A DNA stretch of 64,000 bases, from the NCBI GenBank assembly GCA_009760855.2, contig WPIO01000052.1, positions 2,794,501 to 2,858,500 on the forward strand, given 5' to 3'. The stretch is from Cristatella mucedo. Its lineage: Eukaryota; Bryozoa; Phylactolaemata; Cristatellidae. Within the stretch, counting starts at the first letter, position 1, and each line of letters opens with the position of its first letter. The notes under the pieces were generated by a model, which was given only the letters and a program-made list of their open reading frames with translations, was not told the origin of the DNA and searched no databases. Made by a program: the position numbers and the translations under genes. Positions 50,383 to 62,539 of the stretch are shown here, piece by piece.

Positions 50383-51868
50383 CTGCAAGAAGCAAGCGAT
50401 CCGGCGCCGACGCTCGATTTCCGACAGTCTCCGCCGCCGCCGCCGCGAGCGGCTGCGGTCGCGTATTTCGTGCGCCCGCCCCCCGGCGGAACTCCTCTCC
50501 CCTCCCCGCCCCTGCCGGAGTCGCCGTCCAGCGAATTCGCGCGCCCGACGCACCGCCGCCGCTGCCTCCCTCTGCCGCCGCCGGCCAAGTGTCGACTGGT
50601 CTTGACTGGCGTGCCCGGACGAGCCGATCTATTAAGTGGCGAAGTAGCGGCTTATCTTTCGGAGTAGCGCGCCCTCTCCGACGCGGCGGAGCGGCGGCGG
50701 GCGGGCGGGCGCTCCGCCGCCGCCGTCGGACCAACTCGTTGCTCGAGCTCAAAGGCAGCAAGCAGTCTAATCGATAGCCACAGCTCTCTGCTTAAAACCC
50801 CACCTCGAGTCACCCGGAAACGCGAGACAGAGCAGCCGGAGGGGCGAGGGAACGCCGGGTAGTTATAGAATGCCAATCCAGTGGAGAGTGTAGGGTGAGC
50901 AGCCACTTTCGGCGGCCGCTAGATCGGCCCGCGATGCTGCTGGAGCTGGGCGGGTGGATGGGGGCTAAGCAGTCGCACCACCCACCTTGCGGCGGCCATC
51001 GTTGGATGGCGCGCTTCGCAGGCCTCGCGGCACGCGACCGGTCCAAAAAAGCACGCCGCGCGCTCCGGCGCTCGAGGCGGCGTCGCGTCGCAGGCAAGGA
51101 GCAAAGCGTGCGGTAGCGTGCTCGGCAGAAATGCGCGCAAGCGATCGCGACCGTCTCCGTGCCTACCTGCTGCGCCACCGCCGGTGGAGGCGGGTCGGTG
51201 CCTGCGGCAGAACGGGTCCGTCCCAGCGGCGGCTGCACAGCTGCTGCCGCTGCACACTGCCGCTGCACTGCGCCTCCACTGGTCCACGACGCTCAGCGTC
51301 GGCAGCGGCGACGACGACGACGGGCAGGGACGACGGCGCCGTCTAGTCGCGAACGATCCGGGCCGAGGCGGCGCGACGCATGGCGGAGCGGCGAGAGGGC
51401 TCGAGCTGGCGACGACTCGCGTTCGCGGCGGTGGCGTCCGCGGCCGCAGCTGCGGCACGGGGGGATTGGCGTGCACCCGGGCGTTTCCGCGAGCGCGAGC
51501 AAATTAGTGCCGGCCCAGACCGCCGAAGTGGTCGAGCAGCTGCCGGTCCGCCGAGCCGCTGCTGCTGCGGCGGCGGCGGCGGCGGCGGCGTCGGGGCGCG
51601 GCCGAGCCTGGGTCCGCGCTAGCCCCACTGACTCATGACGGCGCAAGTCTTCGGCGGGCGCGCGCTACCGCGAATTGTCGGCTGGCTGCGGCGGTAGCGG
51701 CTTCGGAAACGGCGACGGCGTCCGCCGGCGTCGATGACGGCGGTGACTTTTTGGTGGGGCGGCGTGCTGACGGTGGCGGCGGCGGCGGCGGCGGCGGCGG
51801 CTGTGTGCAGCGGCTCGCCGCCTTCGTGGCGCGACTGCTGAAATGCCGACGCCGCCGTGGTGCTTTTA

Positions 51869-51880
51869 CCTGTATTGACC
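51869..51880 (-). other. mAChR: Candidate 5' UTR exon donor
   Basis: On the minus strand 'caatacag|gtaaaagc' at 51870/51869 is a good donor for splicing to the acceptor at 50383. Another possibility is 'gcagcag|gtaggcac' near 51168. Neither can be chosen without transcripts. Confidence 0.2.
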
Positions 51881-52359
51881 GAGGGAAAGAGACGAAGCGG
51901 ACGAATAATGCGCTCGATGCTGTCGTGAGCAAACAGGCCATTCAGCAGCGTCTTCTAACGATTAGGAGGTGCGGTAACGGCAGGGAGGAAAGCGGGTCTG
52001 AGCGAAACGCCCTGGAATCGGAAGTGGCAAGCGGTCAGCGACCAAACGCCGCGCCGGCGCGGCGTCCGCGAAACGAGCTAATCGCTCTTGCCATCGGCGC
52101 GCCATCCGTCGTGCGGACGGACGGCGCGGCCGCCACTGAGTCGCACTCAGCGGCCGGTGCCGCTGTCCCCGGAGGCCGAGCGGGCGGCGGCGCATTTTCG
52201 CGGGATGGGTGACGGGAGATCGGCGAGAGGAGAGAGCAAGCGCGGCTGCGACGGCGAGACCCGTAGATAGAGCATGCGAGAGCGAGAGACGAAGACAGAC
52301 AGACAGACGCGCGACGACGACGGCGATGGGGCGACAGAGATGAAGAGGGGTAATGAGTG

Positions 52360-52504
<145 letters not shown>

Positions 52505-53014
52505 CGCGCGTTTGTATTTGCCTCGAGACAGACGCGGCTGCGTTTTCGATAATAGCCGCGCGGACGTCAGGCGTGCCAGTCGCATCGGCCGCGAGCCAGC
52601 GGCTCGTGGCTCGCGCCTGGCTTGCAGCACGCGAGCGAGACGGTGGGGGCGGAAATTGAGCGCATGCGCACTCGGCAGCCACGGCCTGGTACCTGGTTGG
52701 AGCGCGAAGCGCCTGTCTCACGTCCGCCGGCCGACGTCGTCGACCGGTCGCCTAAAGGTGCCGCGTACGGCGCGAGCGCGGCGGCACTCGGCGGACGTTA
52801 GCGGCGGATCGCGGCGCGCGCGCGCCCTGCTCGCAGCTCGGCCGTTCGCCGGATGCAGAGGCTCGCCGGCTCACGGCTCTTGACAAGCGCGCGAAATAGC
52901 AGCTCCCGAACTGAGGTCCTTTGGCACAAGCACAATGCACGCAAGTGTCAAAATACGCTTGACAAATATCGATGGAGCCGGGGCGGCGCCTCGAAGCGAG
53001 GCCAGCGAAGCGTA

Positions 53015-53208
53015 GGCCATGTTATTCTCGCAAACCATGCTATTCTATTCTTGTTGTTTATCGAGCTTGCTACAGCTAACCGTCCGATCACGTTTCCTTT
53101 GCAGCAAATGTAAAGCTCCCAGAAAGAGATTGAGTTCTCTGGGGGCGCTTTATCAAGTGTGTTACAATTGTTATTATTATTATTATTATTATTACTACTA
53201 CTATTAGG
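53015..53208 (+). mobile_element. LINE-A 3' end
   Basis: Has 'tttcctttgcagcaaatgta', 'agagattgagttctctgggg' and 'gcgctttatcaagtg', then a long (ATT)n/(ACT)n tail to 53208. Confidence 0.9.
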
Positions 53209-54278
53209 CGCAGCAAGCAGCGGGCGCCTGGCTGCCTTTCCCGAGCTTCAGGCGAAGCAGCCCGTCAGCGATCGAGAGACAACGCCCGGATGATGCCTTT
53301 GCGACGACAATAATAATAATAATAACATTGCAAGTCCGTAACTTTGCGAAGAGCGGCTCATTTGACAGCCACAGCGAGCCGCATATTTTTAGCACCTAAT
53401 GCATAGCGTGCAGGTTTCGCGTGCAATTCAAAGGCCAGAGTGCTATCGACCGGTGTACCACTTTTTAAGGAGCAAGCGGCAGAGTTCGCTGCCGCAGCGC
53501 AGGGGGGTGAGGCGTTTAAATTCTGGCGGGAGGGGGCTTCCTCCAATTCCTGTCAAGGGGCTGACGTCAGCATTCTGCTGTATTTATGAATCGTAGGAAG
53601 CCTCTTCATGCTACGCCGGAAATCGCACATATCGACGTCAGCACAATTCACTGAAGCCGCTCTAGCAGTCAAGAGGTAAGAGCAGCCAGCTGCATCCGGA
53701 AGCTGCGTGGGACGGTCCCGGCTCGGCTGCAGTAGCGATATCGCAACATTATTGATTTACACACACACACACACACACACACACGCATATATATATATAT
53801 ATACGTATATTATTTTAGAAAATATAGCAACAATTTCGATGCGTGATGACATGGTGTAAGAAGTTTCCACTTTGGTGAAATACAAGCAAATTAACTGAAC
53901 CGTCGAGAGAATGTTAGCCAATGAGCACGGCGTAAAGAACTTTGTCGCATAGCTAGATAGAAAAAGTCTCTCGTCTTTTAAGTAGTTAAGTCCCCAGGCA
54001 GTTCTTGAAATGGTTGATACGGTTTGAGGTTTGCCAACGGAGGCAGACGGAACTTTCAACGGGCGCATCATGTGTGAATCGTTCGCTTCAGTTAGGCTGT
54101 GACCTGCTACCGCACCGCAAGCAATAGCAGACGCTCCGTGCGGGCATCTCTTAAAAAGTATTCAGAATGAGAAGCGCTACCTATCTAGCCCTTGTCGTGG
54201 AAGACTCGCAAGCGTCGGACCAGACTGGTTCGGGTTTTCATCGACCGACGCAATAGTAGTTGCGTATATTATATTTTA

Positions 54279-54280
<2 letters not shown>
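53209..54280. other. No gene recognised
   Basis: Contains an (AAT)n run at 53311-53325, a (CA)n-(TA)n tract at 53760-53805 and otherwise unique-looking sequence without supported coding exons. Confidence 0.6.
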
Positions 54281-54281
<1 letters not shown>

Positions 54282-54338
<57 letters not shown>

Positions 54339-54344
54339 TGTGTG

Positions 54345-54392
<48 letters not shown>
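54282..54392 (+). repeat. Two (TA)n tracts around a (GT)n core
   Basis: TA at 54282-54334, 'gtgtgtgtg', then TA at 54346-54392. Symmetrical arrangement able to form hairpins. Confidence 0.95.
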
Positions 54393-54396
<4 letters not shown>

Positions 54397-54477
54397 TACA
54401 TAGTGTTGGTAATTCTGCAGTTTGCGCTCCGTGCTCAAGAAGAACGGACAGGAAACCTCTAATAAAAATAATAGGAA

Positions 54478-54608
54478 TAGCTGATTTAACAGCTGATTTA
54501 ACGCCACCGCTTGCAGTGGCAACAACAAAGGATTGCCCACCGCAGGATTCGAACCCACGACCTCGGGACCGAGGTCGTGATAAGCAACCACCTTACCATC
54601 ACGGCTCA
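54478..54608 (-). mobile_element. SINE-1 copy, long-hairpin subtype
   Basis: On the minus strand it starts 'gccgtgatggtaaggtggtt', then 'cacgacctcggtcccgaggt', B box 'gggttcgaatcc', body 'ttgttgccactgcaagcggt' and end 'gttaaatcagctgttaaatc', the end motif being duplicated. The 'ggctcttctgccactata' part of the body is deleted. Confidence 0.85.
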
Positions 54609-55016
54609 CTTTCCCAGCCCAGTGCCATCCTGTTCAATAGAACGAGTTTGCTTTCCCGCACCCACCCAGCCATGCGCACCTCTTCCCGCGCCCGCTGCTG
54701 CTAGCCTCGATTGAAATATCTAGGGCGAACCTTTCGACGATTGTAACCTCCAGTCGTAGTTTGAACTGACCTTAAAAGCTGCGTTTAGACGTTCAAGCTT
54801 CTTTTTTATGACGGGCCGCTCAAACTCGGTCGTCCGTCACCATTCCCAGCTGGGGTGAGATGAGTTTAGCCAAGATTAAACCCATCGTGGCAAAATTGAG
54901 CGGGCTCCTTCGTTGGGGGTGACAGTTTGAAGGATCCAACTACCAGTGGATCAAGATGGATACCGCATTGAGAGTTAAATGTTGGCATGCTACATCAGCC
55001 AGATTATGACGAAGGT

Positions 55017-55157
55017 AAGATGATTTAACAGCCTCATTTATATAACGGCAGAAGAGCCTTCACGGCTATCGTAGCCGCTTGCAGTGGATAAGAGTGCTGA
55101 ACTCAAACCCACTATCTGGTTCGTGAAGAGCGAGCACCTTATCTCCTAAGCTAAGAC
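55017..55157 (-). mobile_element. SINE-1 copy
   Basis: On the minus strand it has head 'ttaggagataaggtgctcgc', B box 'gggtttgagttc', body 'cactgcaagcggctacgata' and 'ggctcttctgccgttatata', and end 'aggctgttaaatc'. Confidence 0.82.
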
Positions 55158-55329
55158 CCAGGGCCCTAAAACTCAGAGGCAATTCCTCCTAGGATTATTG
55201 GTAGTTCTTGAATTATAGCCTAAAAGAGCTGGATATGTCATGATCTACAGTTTAGAAATTATAGCTGGACATCTTAAGTAATGCCAAGCCAGTAGTACTT
55301 TTAAATAGATGGCCATTTTTATAATTGTA

Positions 55330-56112
55330 ATAACAATAATACATTTCTTATAGCACCCTCAGAGAACTGAATCTCTCTCTAGGCACTTTACAATTGCTGA
55401 AAAGGAGGCATGGTCTAATGGTTAGTGGTAGCAAGCTCAATAAAAAAAAACAATAAAAAAACATAAAACCATAAAAAATAAAAAACATAAACAATAAAAA
55501 ATAAAATAAAATAAAATAAAAAAACAAGCGTAACGTGGTTAGAGGTGAAATGCTTAGGGTCAAGAAGCAAATTATGTTAGTGGCAGCATGCACAGTGTCA
55601 GCAAGCATAAACACACAAAAAACGTATCGCACGGACTCACTGAATGCTGTGGTACATAAATAGGTTTTTAGGTTCTTTTTTTATCCCTTCAAGTCAGTAG
55701 TTGTCGTGATGCCAATCGAAAGTGAGTTCCAGGCTTTGGGAGCATACGAACTAAACGCACCGTTTCCAAAAAATTTAAGGTTCGTACGTGGTATAGGTAA
55801 ACGATTAGATTCCAAAAATGAGTGAGGTGGTGCGATTATTAGCCTGGTGAGGGAGTAGATCTGATAGGTAGGCTGGTGCCACAGAATGAAGGGACCTAAA
55901 AGTGAGTGGCAAAACCTTGAACTCGATGCGTTGCTTGACTGGGAGCCAGTGCAGGTCGGCGACAAGTGGCGTGATGTGGCAACTGCGACGCTCCCGACAG
56001 ACAAGCCTGGCTGCAGTGTCTTGAACCAGCTGTATGCGCCTGATTGCACAGGACGATAGACCAACAAGGCAGAGAGTTGCAGAAGTCAAGACAGTGCGTC
56101 ACAAAGGCATGG
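55330..56112 (-). mobile_element. LINE-A copy, 5'-truncated
   Basis: On the minus strand it has relics HCLDFCNSL, RRIQLVQDTAARLVCRERRS, LVADLHWLPVKQRIEFKV, HSVAPAYLSDLLPHQANN, then (other frame) FFGNGAFSSYAPKAWNSL. These are followed by the 3' UTR with a 90-bp A-rich insertion (55437-55525) and the terminal stem-loop near 55345-55395. Two frameshifts. Confidence 0.88.
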
Positions 56113-57545
56113 GCTAATTTAGTTGCGGTATCCCTAGTAATAGCAAGTCGGAAGTACTTTTGACTCCGAGTTGCACAGGTGTTGTACATTAAGGCTGGTG
56201 CCGTGGAAATGAAGGTCTTCGTTAGTACTGGCTTTAAAGCCATCTAAGCAAGGACATGGGAGTCGTTGCATACAGCTGCGTGGGCGTTCTTGATTGCTGC
56301 CAAGCTCGGCTACGGTCGGCAGACCGGTGCGTATTCAGCGCTGTACCTACGACCCGATGGCCAAGCTTCGCGGCGCCACATCCCATTGGTATTTTCATAC
56401 GTCTGCAAGCACTAGTAACCGTCACCTGCGCCGAGCTTCTGGCAAAGAGCCGTTTTACTGGTGCGTTTGTATCAAGGGACTAGCATCGCAAAGAGTCTTG
56501 TTTACGGGACGCCAGAATTAGCTCATACAAAAACCTGATGTTGAAGAAGGAGGCATTATTGAAGTGGCACGCGCGGCCGGCGTAATAGTGTTATTGGGCC
56601 TGGCTGGCACGGTGAGTACTTAGCGCCGGCAATCGAGGCCCACTGCGAGCAAGTGCGCCGCCGCCGTGCAGCTAGCGCTGTGGCTGAAGGTAATTTCTGG
56701 CTGCTGACCCGTGTAAGCGTGGAGTTGAAATCGTCGTCTGACGCGACGCGACGGAGGACGAGCGTTCGCACCGTCCTGTTTGCACTCGGCTAAGACCTTT
56801 CCGGCGCTCCTGACCTTCGGCTGCTGCGCGCTGCTGCTCGATTAATTGCACTCGGCGTTGAGCTGGCGCTGCAGAACTACGGTGTCGTCGAGTGAGGTGC
56901 TCCTCGCATCGGCGCCGCTCGCTATCAGCGTCTGATCCCACGCACGCGAGCGCACGCGCGCACGCGCGCGCGCGGCTCATTATGCCTCCAAATGACTGCT
57001 GCGTAGGACGCTAGCAATAGAACAAGTGTCGGCACAAGTGTCTCCGCGCTCGTTGTTTACTGTCCTGCACTCGCTGCGGGTCTGCCGCTGCGCTGCTACG
57101 CTACTGCGCCAGCTCAAGCTTCCGGTGAGACTCAAGCTTCCGGTGAGACCGGTTCTGCCAAACCAGTGCGTGCCGAACGCACCGATGCTGTTATGGGCAA
57201 ACTACGAGTGCGGTGAGACGTGCGAGTCAATTGAAAAAAGCGTGTGAGAAAATGATCTCGTCGAGGGCGCGCACTTCCAACGCGAGTCGGCGAAGCAGGC
57301 GGCTTCGAGGATGGCGTCACTGGACGAGGTGTGAATGTGAAAGTGGAAAAAACACTCTTCCAAATTCGTGATTTTCTCGCTGGACCACATCGCACCTCTG
57401 TTGGCTTCTTGCAATCTGGAGGAACCTTTTGCAATGCTTCTGACATGCTTAGTTGTGCACCTGGTTCTGCTGGCCTCGGATCGCAAATACTTGTAGGTAG
57501 CCTCCAGCTGTGGCTGTGTGTGATATACAGGGTTATGCTACATGC
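56113..57545. other. No gene recognised
   Basis: Plus-strand frames at 56256-56521 (for example MAKLRGATSHWYFHTSAS) and 57331-57552 look protein-like but match no family known to me and lack convincing splice partners. A tandem 18-bp duplication 'ctcaagcttccggtgaga' lies near 57112-57147. Confidence 0.5.
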
Positions 57546-57549
57546 CTCA

Positions 57550-57700
57550 TAGCCTAGGAGGTAAGGTGCTCGCTCTTCACGATCGAAGTCGTTTTCGAAT
57601 CCCGCAGTGGGCGATTGCTTATTTCCAACTGCAAGCGGTGGCGAAAGCCGCTAAGGCTCTTCTCCCGCTATATTAACAAGGCTGTTAAATCAGCAAATAT
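57550..57700 (+). mobile_element. SINE-1 copy
   Basis: Head 'taggaggtaaggtgctcgct', degraded B box 'cgttttcgaatccc', body 'ttatttccaactgcaagcgg' and 'aaggctcttctcccgctata', end 'ggctgttaaatcagcaaa'. Confidence 0.86.
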
Positions 57701-57979
57701 TTCTAATGCCCGGTGAAGGATATGTATGACATGACCAATGTATGACCTATGATACGTATGACGTGACTTTGTATTCCTGAAAGAGCTCCACTTCAGCGAG
57801 CATGCACTTTTTATGCTATACGTAATGTTGCTATTTCATAGCTGTGAAAAAACCTCGTTGTTTTGAATTTCTATTCACAGTGAAACCGTTTGCTTTCGTG
57901 GAGTCCACAACGACAAATAACCTCGCCAAAGCACGTGCATTCGGCGAGCCGAAGAGCCCGACAGGAACGCTGAAACGTC

Positions 57980-58166
57980 TTTAATTTCACTGTGAAAAAA
58001 CTGCAAGCATGGCAACATAAAAAGATCCAGGAAGATGACTCTCTGGAGGTACTCATGAAACAGCGGATCAAACGCTGCAGAGAACGGAGCCCTCGCGAAG
58101 CTGCACCGAGTGGTCCTCGGCCAGGTGGCTCAAGGTCGCGTGGACAGATCAAAAGAAACTCGTGAC
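57980..58166 (+). other. Unidentified 62-codon open frame
   Basis: The frame reads KKLQAWQHKKIQEDDSLEVL, then MKQRIKRCRERSPREAAPSG and a Gly/Arg/Ser-rich end, between in-frame stops. Charged, coiled-coil-like composition and natural-looking codons suggest a decayed or real exon, but no clear acceptor, donor or family was found. The opposite-strand frame at 57871-58152 overlaps it. Confidence 0.15.
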
Positions 58167-58950
58167 GGAGACTTTCAGCTGACCGCGGCTGAACGGTTGC
58201 TCAGCGAATTCCCAGCGCCACCGGTCGACGATACTTGTTGTCAATTCGGGAAAACTGTGCAGCAGCACAGAATGCACGCGGCAATTGGAAAGAGAAGACG
58301 GCCGCACACGTCAGTGCCTCGCGTTAGCCGCGACGTCACTGTGAGGCGCACGGAGGATGCGGCGCCAGAAGGAGTCGGTGTTCGGATTTTAAAGACAGAC
58401 CGGCATGGCCGTCTCTGCCGATCGATTGCGGTTTAAATTGGGGCACGCGCTTCGTCTCGCCACTCCGATCCGCCGAAAGCATTGTAACGCGGCACGCAAA
58501 GTTGCAGCTCGCCGTCTCTTGCAGCGTTGCAGCGTTGCTAGCGTTGCTAGCGGAGCGGTTCCGCGCTTCGCTTCCCGCTTTAGCTGCCGTCGCACGGAGC
58601 GACGTTCTTAGACAGCAGCGATCTGACCTTTTCACAGCGAAACTGTGTAGAGCACTGTGCAGGCTTTAACAAAGTCGTTCACACGATCAGGCGAAAGCTC
58701 GAAAGCCGTGCGAGAAGAGGAGACGTTGGCTCGCTTGCACACCAAATGAATGCTCTACGAACTGCCTCGCGTGACCGGCTATTTAGTCGTAGACTTTCTC
58801 GTCATGCAACGAAGCTCTTTTCTTGCACGATTTCAGAACGTATTACTTCCTGGCGAAATTTTTATCCGCAAAAAAATGACGTAAGGCGCAGGTTCAGTCG
58901 TCCCAGCCAACGGTCTGGGTGCTCGCTCGTTTAGGGTAAACGAGTAAAAA

Positions 58951-59108
58951 AGCTAGCCGATCAATCGGCCTCATGTTTATAGCGGCAGCGTGAAGGGTCT
59001 CGCCGGTCATCGCCACCGCTTGCTTTGGGCAATAAAACATTGCCTGCTGTAGGAATCGAACCCGCAAACTGGGTCGTGAAGAGTGAGCACCGTACCTCTC
59101 TAGTACAG
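58951..59108 (-). mobile_element. SINE-1 copy
   Basis: On the minus strand it has head 'ctagagaggtacggtgctca', B box 'gggttcgattcc', body 'ttattgcccaaagcaagcgg' and end in a degraded 'gccgattgatcggc'. Confidence 0.82.
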
Positions 59109-59335
59109 GACTCTTTTCCCTTAGAGCTGCTGATAACGAGCTTGTTGGGAAAAAAATGCCCCAATCACTATTCCTTGCGTTACAGCCAGCGTCAAGATAA
59201 AGAAGACCAGTTGGCATCGACGACGAGGGCCGTGAGAGCTACGTGTACGCCACTGCTACGACTGCTTACGTATCTGAAGCGGCTGCTTCCTGGGGCGGCT
59301 TCTTTGCGATCACTCGCTTCCTGCCTAGTGATTCG

Positions 59336-59573
59336 TCCTCGATGTGCTTATGCGTGCTGACACTGTTCATGCTGCCACTAACCACATTTGCATGCTGACC
59401 CAGTGCATGTAACCCCTAACCATGTTATTCATTTTGTTTGTTTTTCAAGCATGATTTTACTTACTATTCTATTGCGTATCACTTTACAGCAAATGTAAAG
59501 CGCCTAGAAAGAGATTAAGTTCTCTGAGGGCGCTTTATCAAGTGCAATATATTATATTATTATTAGTGCACTA
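59336..59573 (+). mobile_element. LINE-A 3' end
   Basis: Has 'atgcttatgcgtgctgacac'-like UTR sequence, 'ctttacagcaaatgtaaagc', 'agagattaagttctctgagg' and 'gcgctttatcaagtg', then (ATT)n. The stem-loop is in consensus form. Confidence 0.92.
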
Positions 59574-59754
59574 AGGCAGCTCAGGAGGTCCAACCTCCTC
59601 GTGGATTCAGCAGCAATTGCATCCCATTTCTCTGCTGAACTTGTCCTCTTTAAGAAACCAAGGTCCTTTGCTTCCCAGAGTAGGCATTTGCTTCGGAACA
59701 ACTTGCAAACGCTCTAAATTTGGTTAGTTATCAGATTTACGCACACCTTTAAAT

Positions 59755-59835
59755 AACAGACTCTAGTGCTGCGTTCTGTTCTCTAGTGCTGCGTGCTGCG
59801 TTAATAATAATAGGCTCTAGTGCTGCGTTCAGCGG
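59755..59835 (+). repeat. Short direct repeat 'ctctagtgctgcg' x 3
   Basis: Three near-identical 13-bp copies within 80 bp, separated by 'ttctgtt' and an (ATA)n piece. Confidence 0.8.
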
Positions 59836-59964
59836 ACTATGAGAATTTTTTCCAATAAGTCTGAAGTGCTGACATTCTAAATGGTGCTGCAATCTGGCAC
59901 ATTACTCTCCTATGTGTACAGAAATACCAAATTCGCCTCACTTAGCGATACCATATATAAGTAT

Positions 59965-60009
59965 CTGCTAGTAAGATATATATATATAGATATATATATA
60001 TATACATAC

Positions 60010-60075
<66 letters not shown>
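59965..60075 (+). repeat. (TA)n microsatellite
   Basis: TA repeats with a central 'catactgaa' break; longest pure part about 35 units. Confidence 0.95.
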
Positions 60076-60077
<2 letters not shown>

Positions 60078-60569
60078 TCTGCTAGTAATTTTTCAGGCAG
60101 TCTCGGTCTTGGCGGACGGGCCCCTGCATTACGCCTGCATTGACATCAAGATCTGGTCTCCAGTGCAACCAAGGCTTTGTCCACAGCTCGTATGGTTTCA
60201 TGAGAAAGCGCTATATCCGTGTAGCGTGTCACCGATCTGAGGCTCTAGACCTCAAAATGTATCTAACTGTCGCTCATTTTTCTGCTGTTTCTTTAGGTCA
60301 TTTTTGTTTAATAATACGACAGTAGCAAGTGGCGCTGCCTCCAGAGTCGGTGCAGGCAATCTACGTTCCCAGCAGCGTGAAAGGCAAGAAGCTGCGGATG
60401 CAGTATTCACTTGCTCTCTACGAGACCACGGCTTCTTACTTTCGCTATGGATAGATATAATCACGGAATACCGGGTGAAGACGTCGCCAGCTATATCAAG
60501 GGAAGTGTTTGCCGCGCAACGTTTGACCTGATAAATCGTCTAACCCTATGTATGATTCTAGTACCTCCC

Positions 60570-60690
60570 TAGTATAGCCTAGGGATTAAGATGCCTTTGA
60601 CATCGAAGTCTTGCGCTCGAGCCCAGTAGCGTACGTGAAGCGCCTGGATAGAGATTAAGTTCTCTCAGGGCGCTATAAAAATTAACTATG
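60570..60690 (+). mobile_element. SINE-2 copy
   Basis: Head 'tagcctagggattaagatgc', B box 'gcgctcgagccc', then 'gtgaagcgcctggataga', 'gattaagttctctcagggcg' and 'ctataaaaattaac'. Best tail match to the LINE-A stem-loop. Confidence 0.88.
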
Positions 60691-61985
60691 TATTTTTAGT
60701 CTGGATGCTCCTCAAAATTTAGGTAAGTCTGAGCGACCTATCGCGTAAGAGATACACTATTTAAATGTAGCTTTGAGCTGAATTTACACCTTCAAACATT
60801 TGGTGTGACCGTCTGCCAAACTAAGAATATCAGAAGATGTTGATCTGGGCCATCAAATAATGTCATGAAGATCAGAAGAAGTTGGCCCTATTTTGCAATT
60901 CAAAAGTTTGACTGTGTGTAATTGGATTGTTTAATATTGAAGTTTGAAGCCCTTTGAAACTCTTCGGGGAGTTTGAAGTTAATTATGCTGGAAAGAATTT
61001 GCAGGAAAATCTGAAGCGTTTACATATGGACGTGCTGGACTTATATTCGATTTAATATGGCTTGATGAATTAATTATATAATTAAATTATGATAATGCAA
61101 ATATATGCAACAGTATAAAAATGAAGTGGGGCCTGGGTCACGAATTTAACCCATTCCCGGACTGGATTCGTAACACGGATCGTGATTTCCCATAGGGTAT
61201 TTATTATAAGAAAAAAAATGTAATTCCTTTCCGAATCATGCTAAAATTCGCGAACAATCGTTCCTGCAATTAAAAGCTACAAAAAATACTATTTTAAAAA
61301 AGGCATCATACTCACTGAGGAGATTTTACCCTACCCTCATCCGACCCTTCGAGGCTCAACTTAGCGCTCCGTAAATTGGTTGGTATGAACTCTTGCCGTC
61401 CACTGCTTTCTTCAAAAACTTGTTACAGCTGATTCATTCAAAGGCTTTATCACGTCAGAATATCCGAGAAGCTCCGCCAAGCAAACTGGACTCAGTTCTT
61501 AATGCGGAACTGGGTTCGTAAACCGTGTCTTCTTTTCGTCAACCCGGAGGCTTGTAACCCGGATTGTTCACTACTCGAGGCGTTTGTAGCCGGGGACCCC
61601 ACCGTAATATTACTTCCTATCGATGTGGCAGGGCAATGCTCTGAGATTGTATCGTACTTTTAAAAATTTTACTGCTGATACCATTTGAATTATTGACCTT
61701 TATATTCATGCCTGCCGCATCAAGATTGTGGGCAATAGATTGTCTTTTGTATAACGTGCCGCAATTACATGGAATTCACAGTCAGCTCATACGTGTAGCA
61801 CGCCATAGAGCACAAGATCATTTCCGAGGGGCAGCTTGATATCTGAATACGGGATCTAGACCTGACCGTGCATCGAAGCTAGGTTAGAAAAAAACGTGTA
61901 GAAAAAGGTGCCATCAACCAAAAAAAGAGATTCGAGCAGAACGTAAAATAAAAGGTTTTCCTAATTGTATAGCTTCCTTTGCAAT
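60691..61985. other. No gene recognised, AT-rich
   Basis: Unique-looking AT-rich sequence with many stops in all frames. Repeated 'aacccgga'/'ggattcgtaac' phrases occur at 61150-61200 and 61505-61570, meaning unknown. Confidence 0.6.
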
Positions 61986-61989
61986 GTAC

Positions 61990-62105
61990 TTAAATAATAA
62001 TAATAACAATAATAATTCACTTGATAAAGCGCCCTCAGAGAACTCAATCTATTTATAGGCGCTTTACATTTGCTGCAAAGGGAAACGCAATTGAATGGTG
62101 AGTAA
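61990..62105 (-). mobile_element. LINE-A 3' tail
   Basis: On the minus strand it has 'ctttgcagcaaatgtaaagc', 'gcctataaatagattgagtt' and 'ctctgagggcgctttatcaa', then (ATT)n at 61993-62010. Confidence 0.92.
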
Positions 62106-62394
62106 TATCACTTTCAATTTTTTCTTACCGAACTAAACCATTTTTCCAGCTTAAAAAGAAGAGCTTTTACTTTTATTAAACTACACGCGTGTCTTCGAGT
62201 GCAATGCAAATCTTCTGCTTGTTAAGTAATCCGCAGCCATTCGATTTATCGTCCCTTTTGGTGCAGACCGCTGGTTGCTCAGCTTGTTACAGCTCTCAAT
62301 ACGTTTCGATTTAACTACTTGCTGTCGGTTTTTGTCAGCGGTGGTTAGAATATCTTTTGCCTTGCCAGTTGTGGTTTAAAAAAATGCGTCGGGT

Positions 62395-62430
62395 CCCCAT
62401 GGCCCAACGGTAAAGATTGCATATATATGG
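62395..62430 (+). mobile_element. SINE head fragment
   Basis: The phrase 'tggcccaacggtaaagattg' matches the A-box part of the SINE heads (compare 'tggcccaatggttaaggtgc' at 3780, minus). B box absent. Confidence 0.35.
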
Positions 62431-62539
62431 TCGCGACCGAGTCAGAGAAGCATACACAAGCAAAGAGTGTATATATGTCGTCGGCTATCGACAAAGTCCC
62501 TCTGAAACCCTCTGAAAACGGCTTCTTTAGGCCACTCAT

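Noticed and set aside
56256-56521. Two overlapping 75-codon plus frames, one with SHWYFHTSAS
   Set aside because: Protein-like in places but no family, no clear splice sites and equal openness in two frames.
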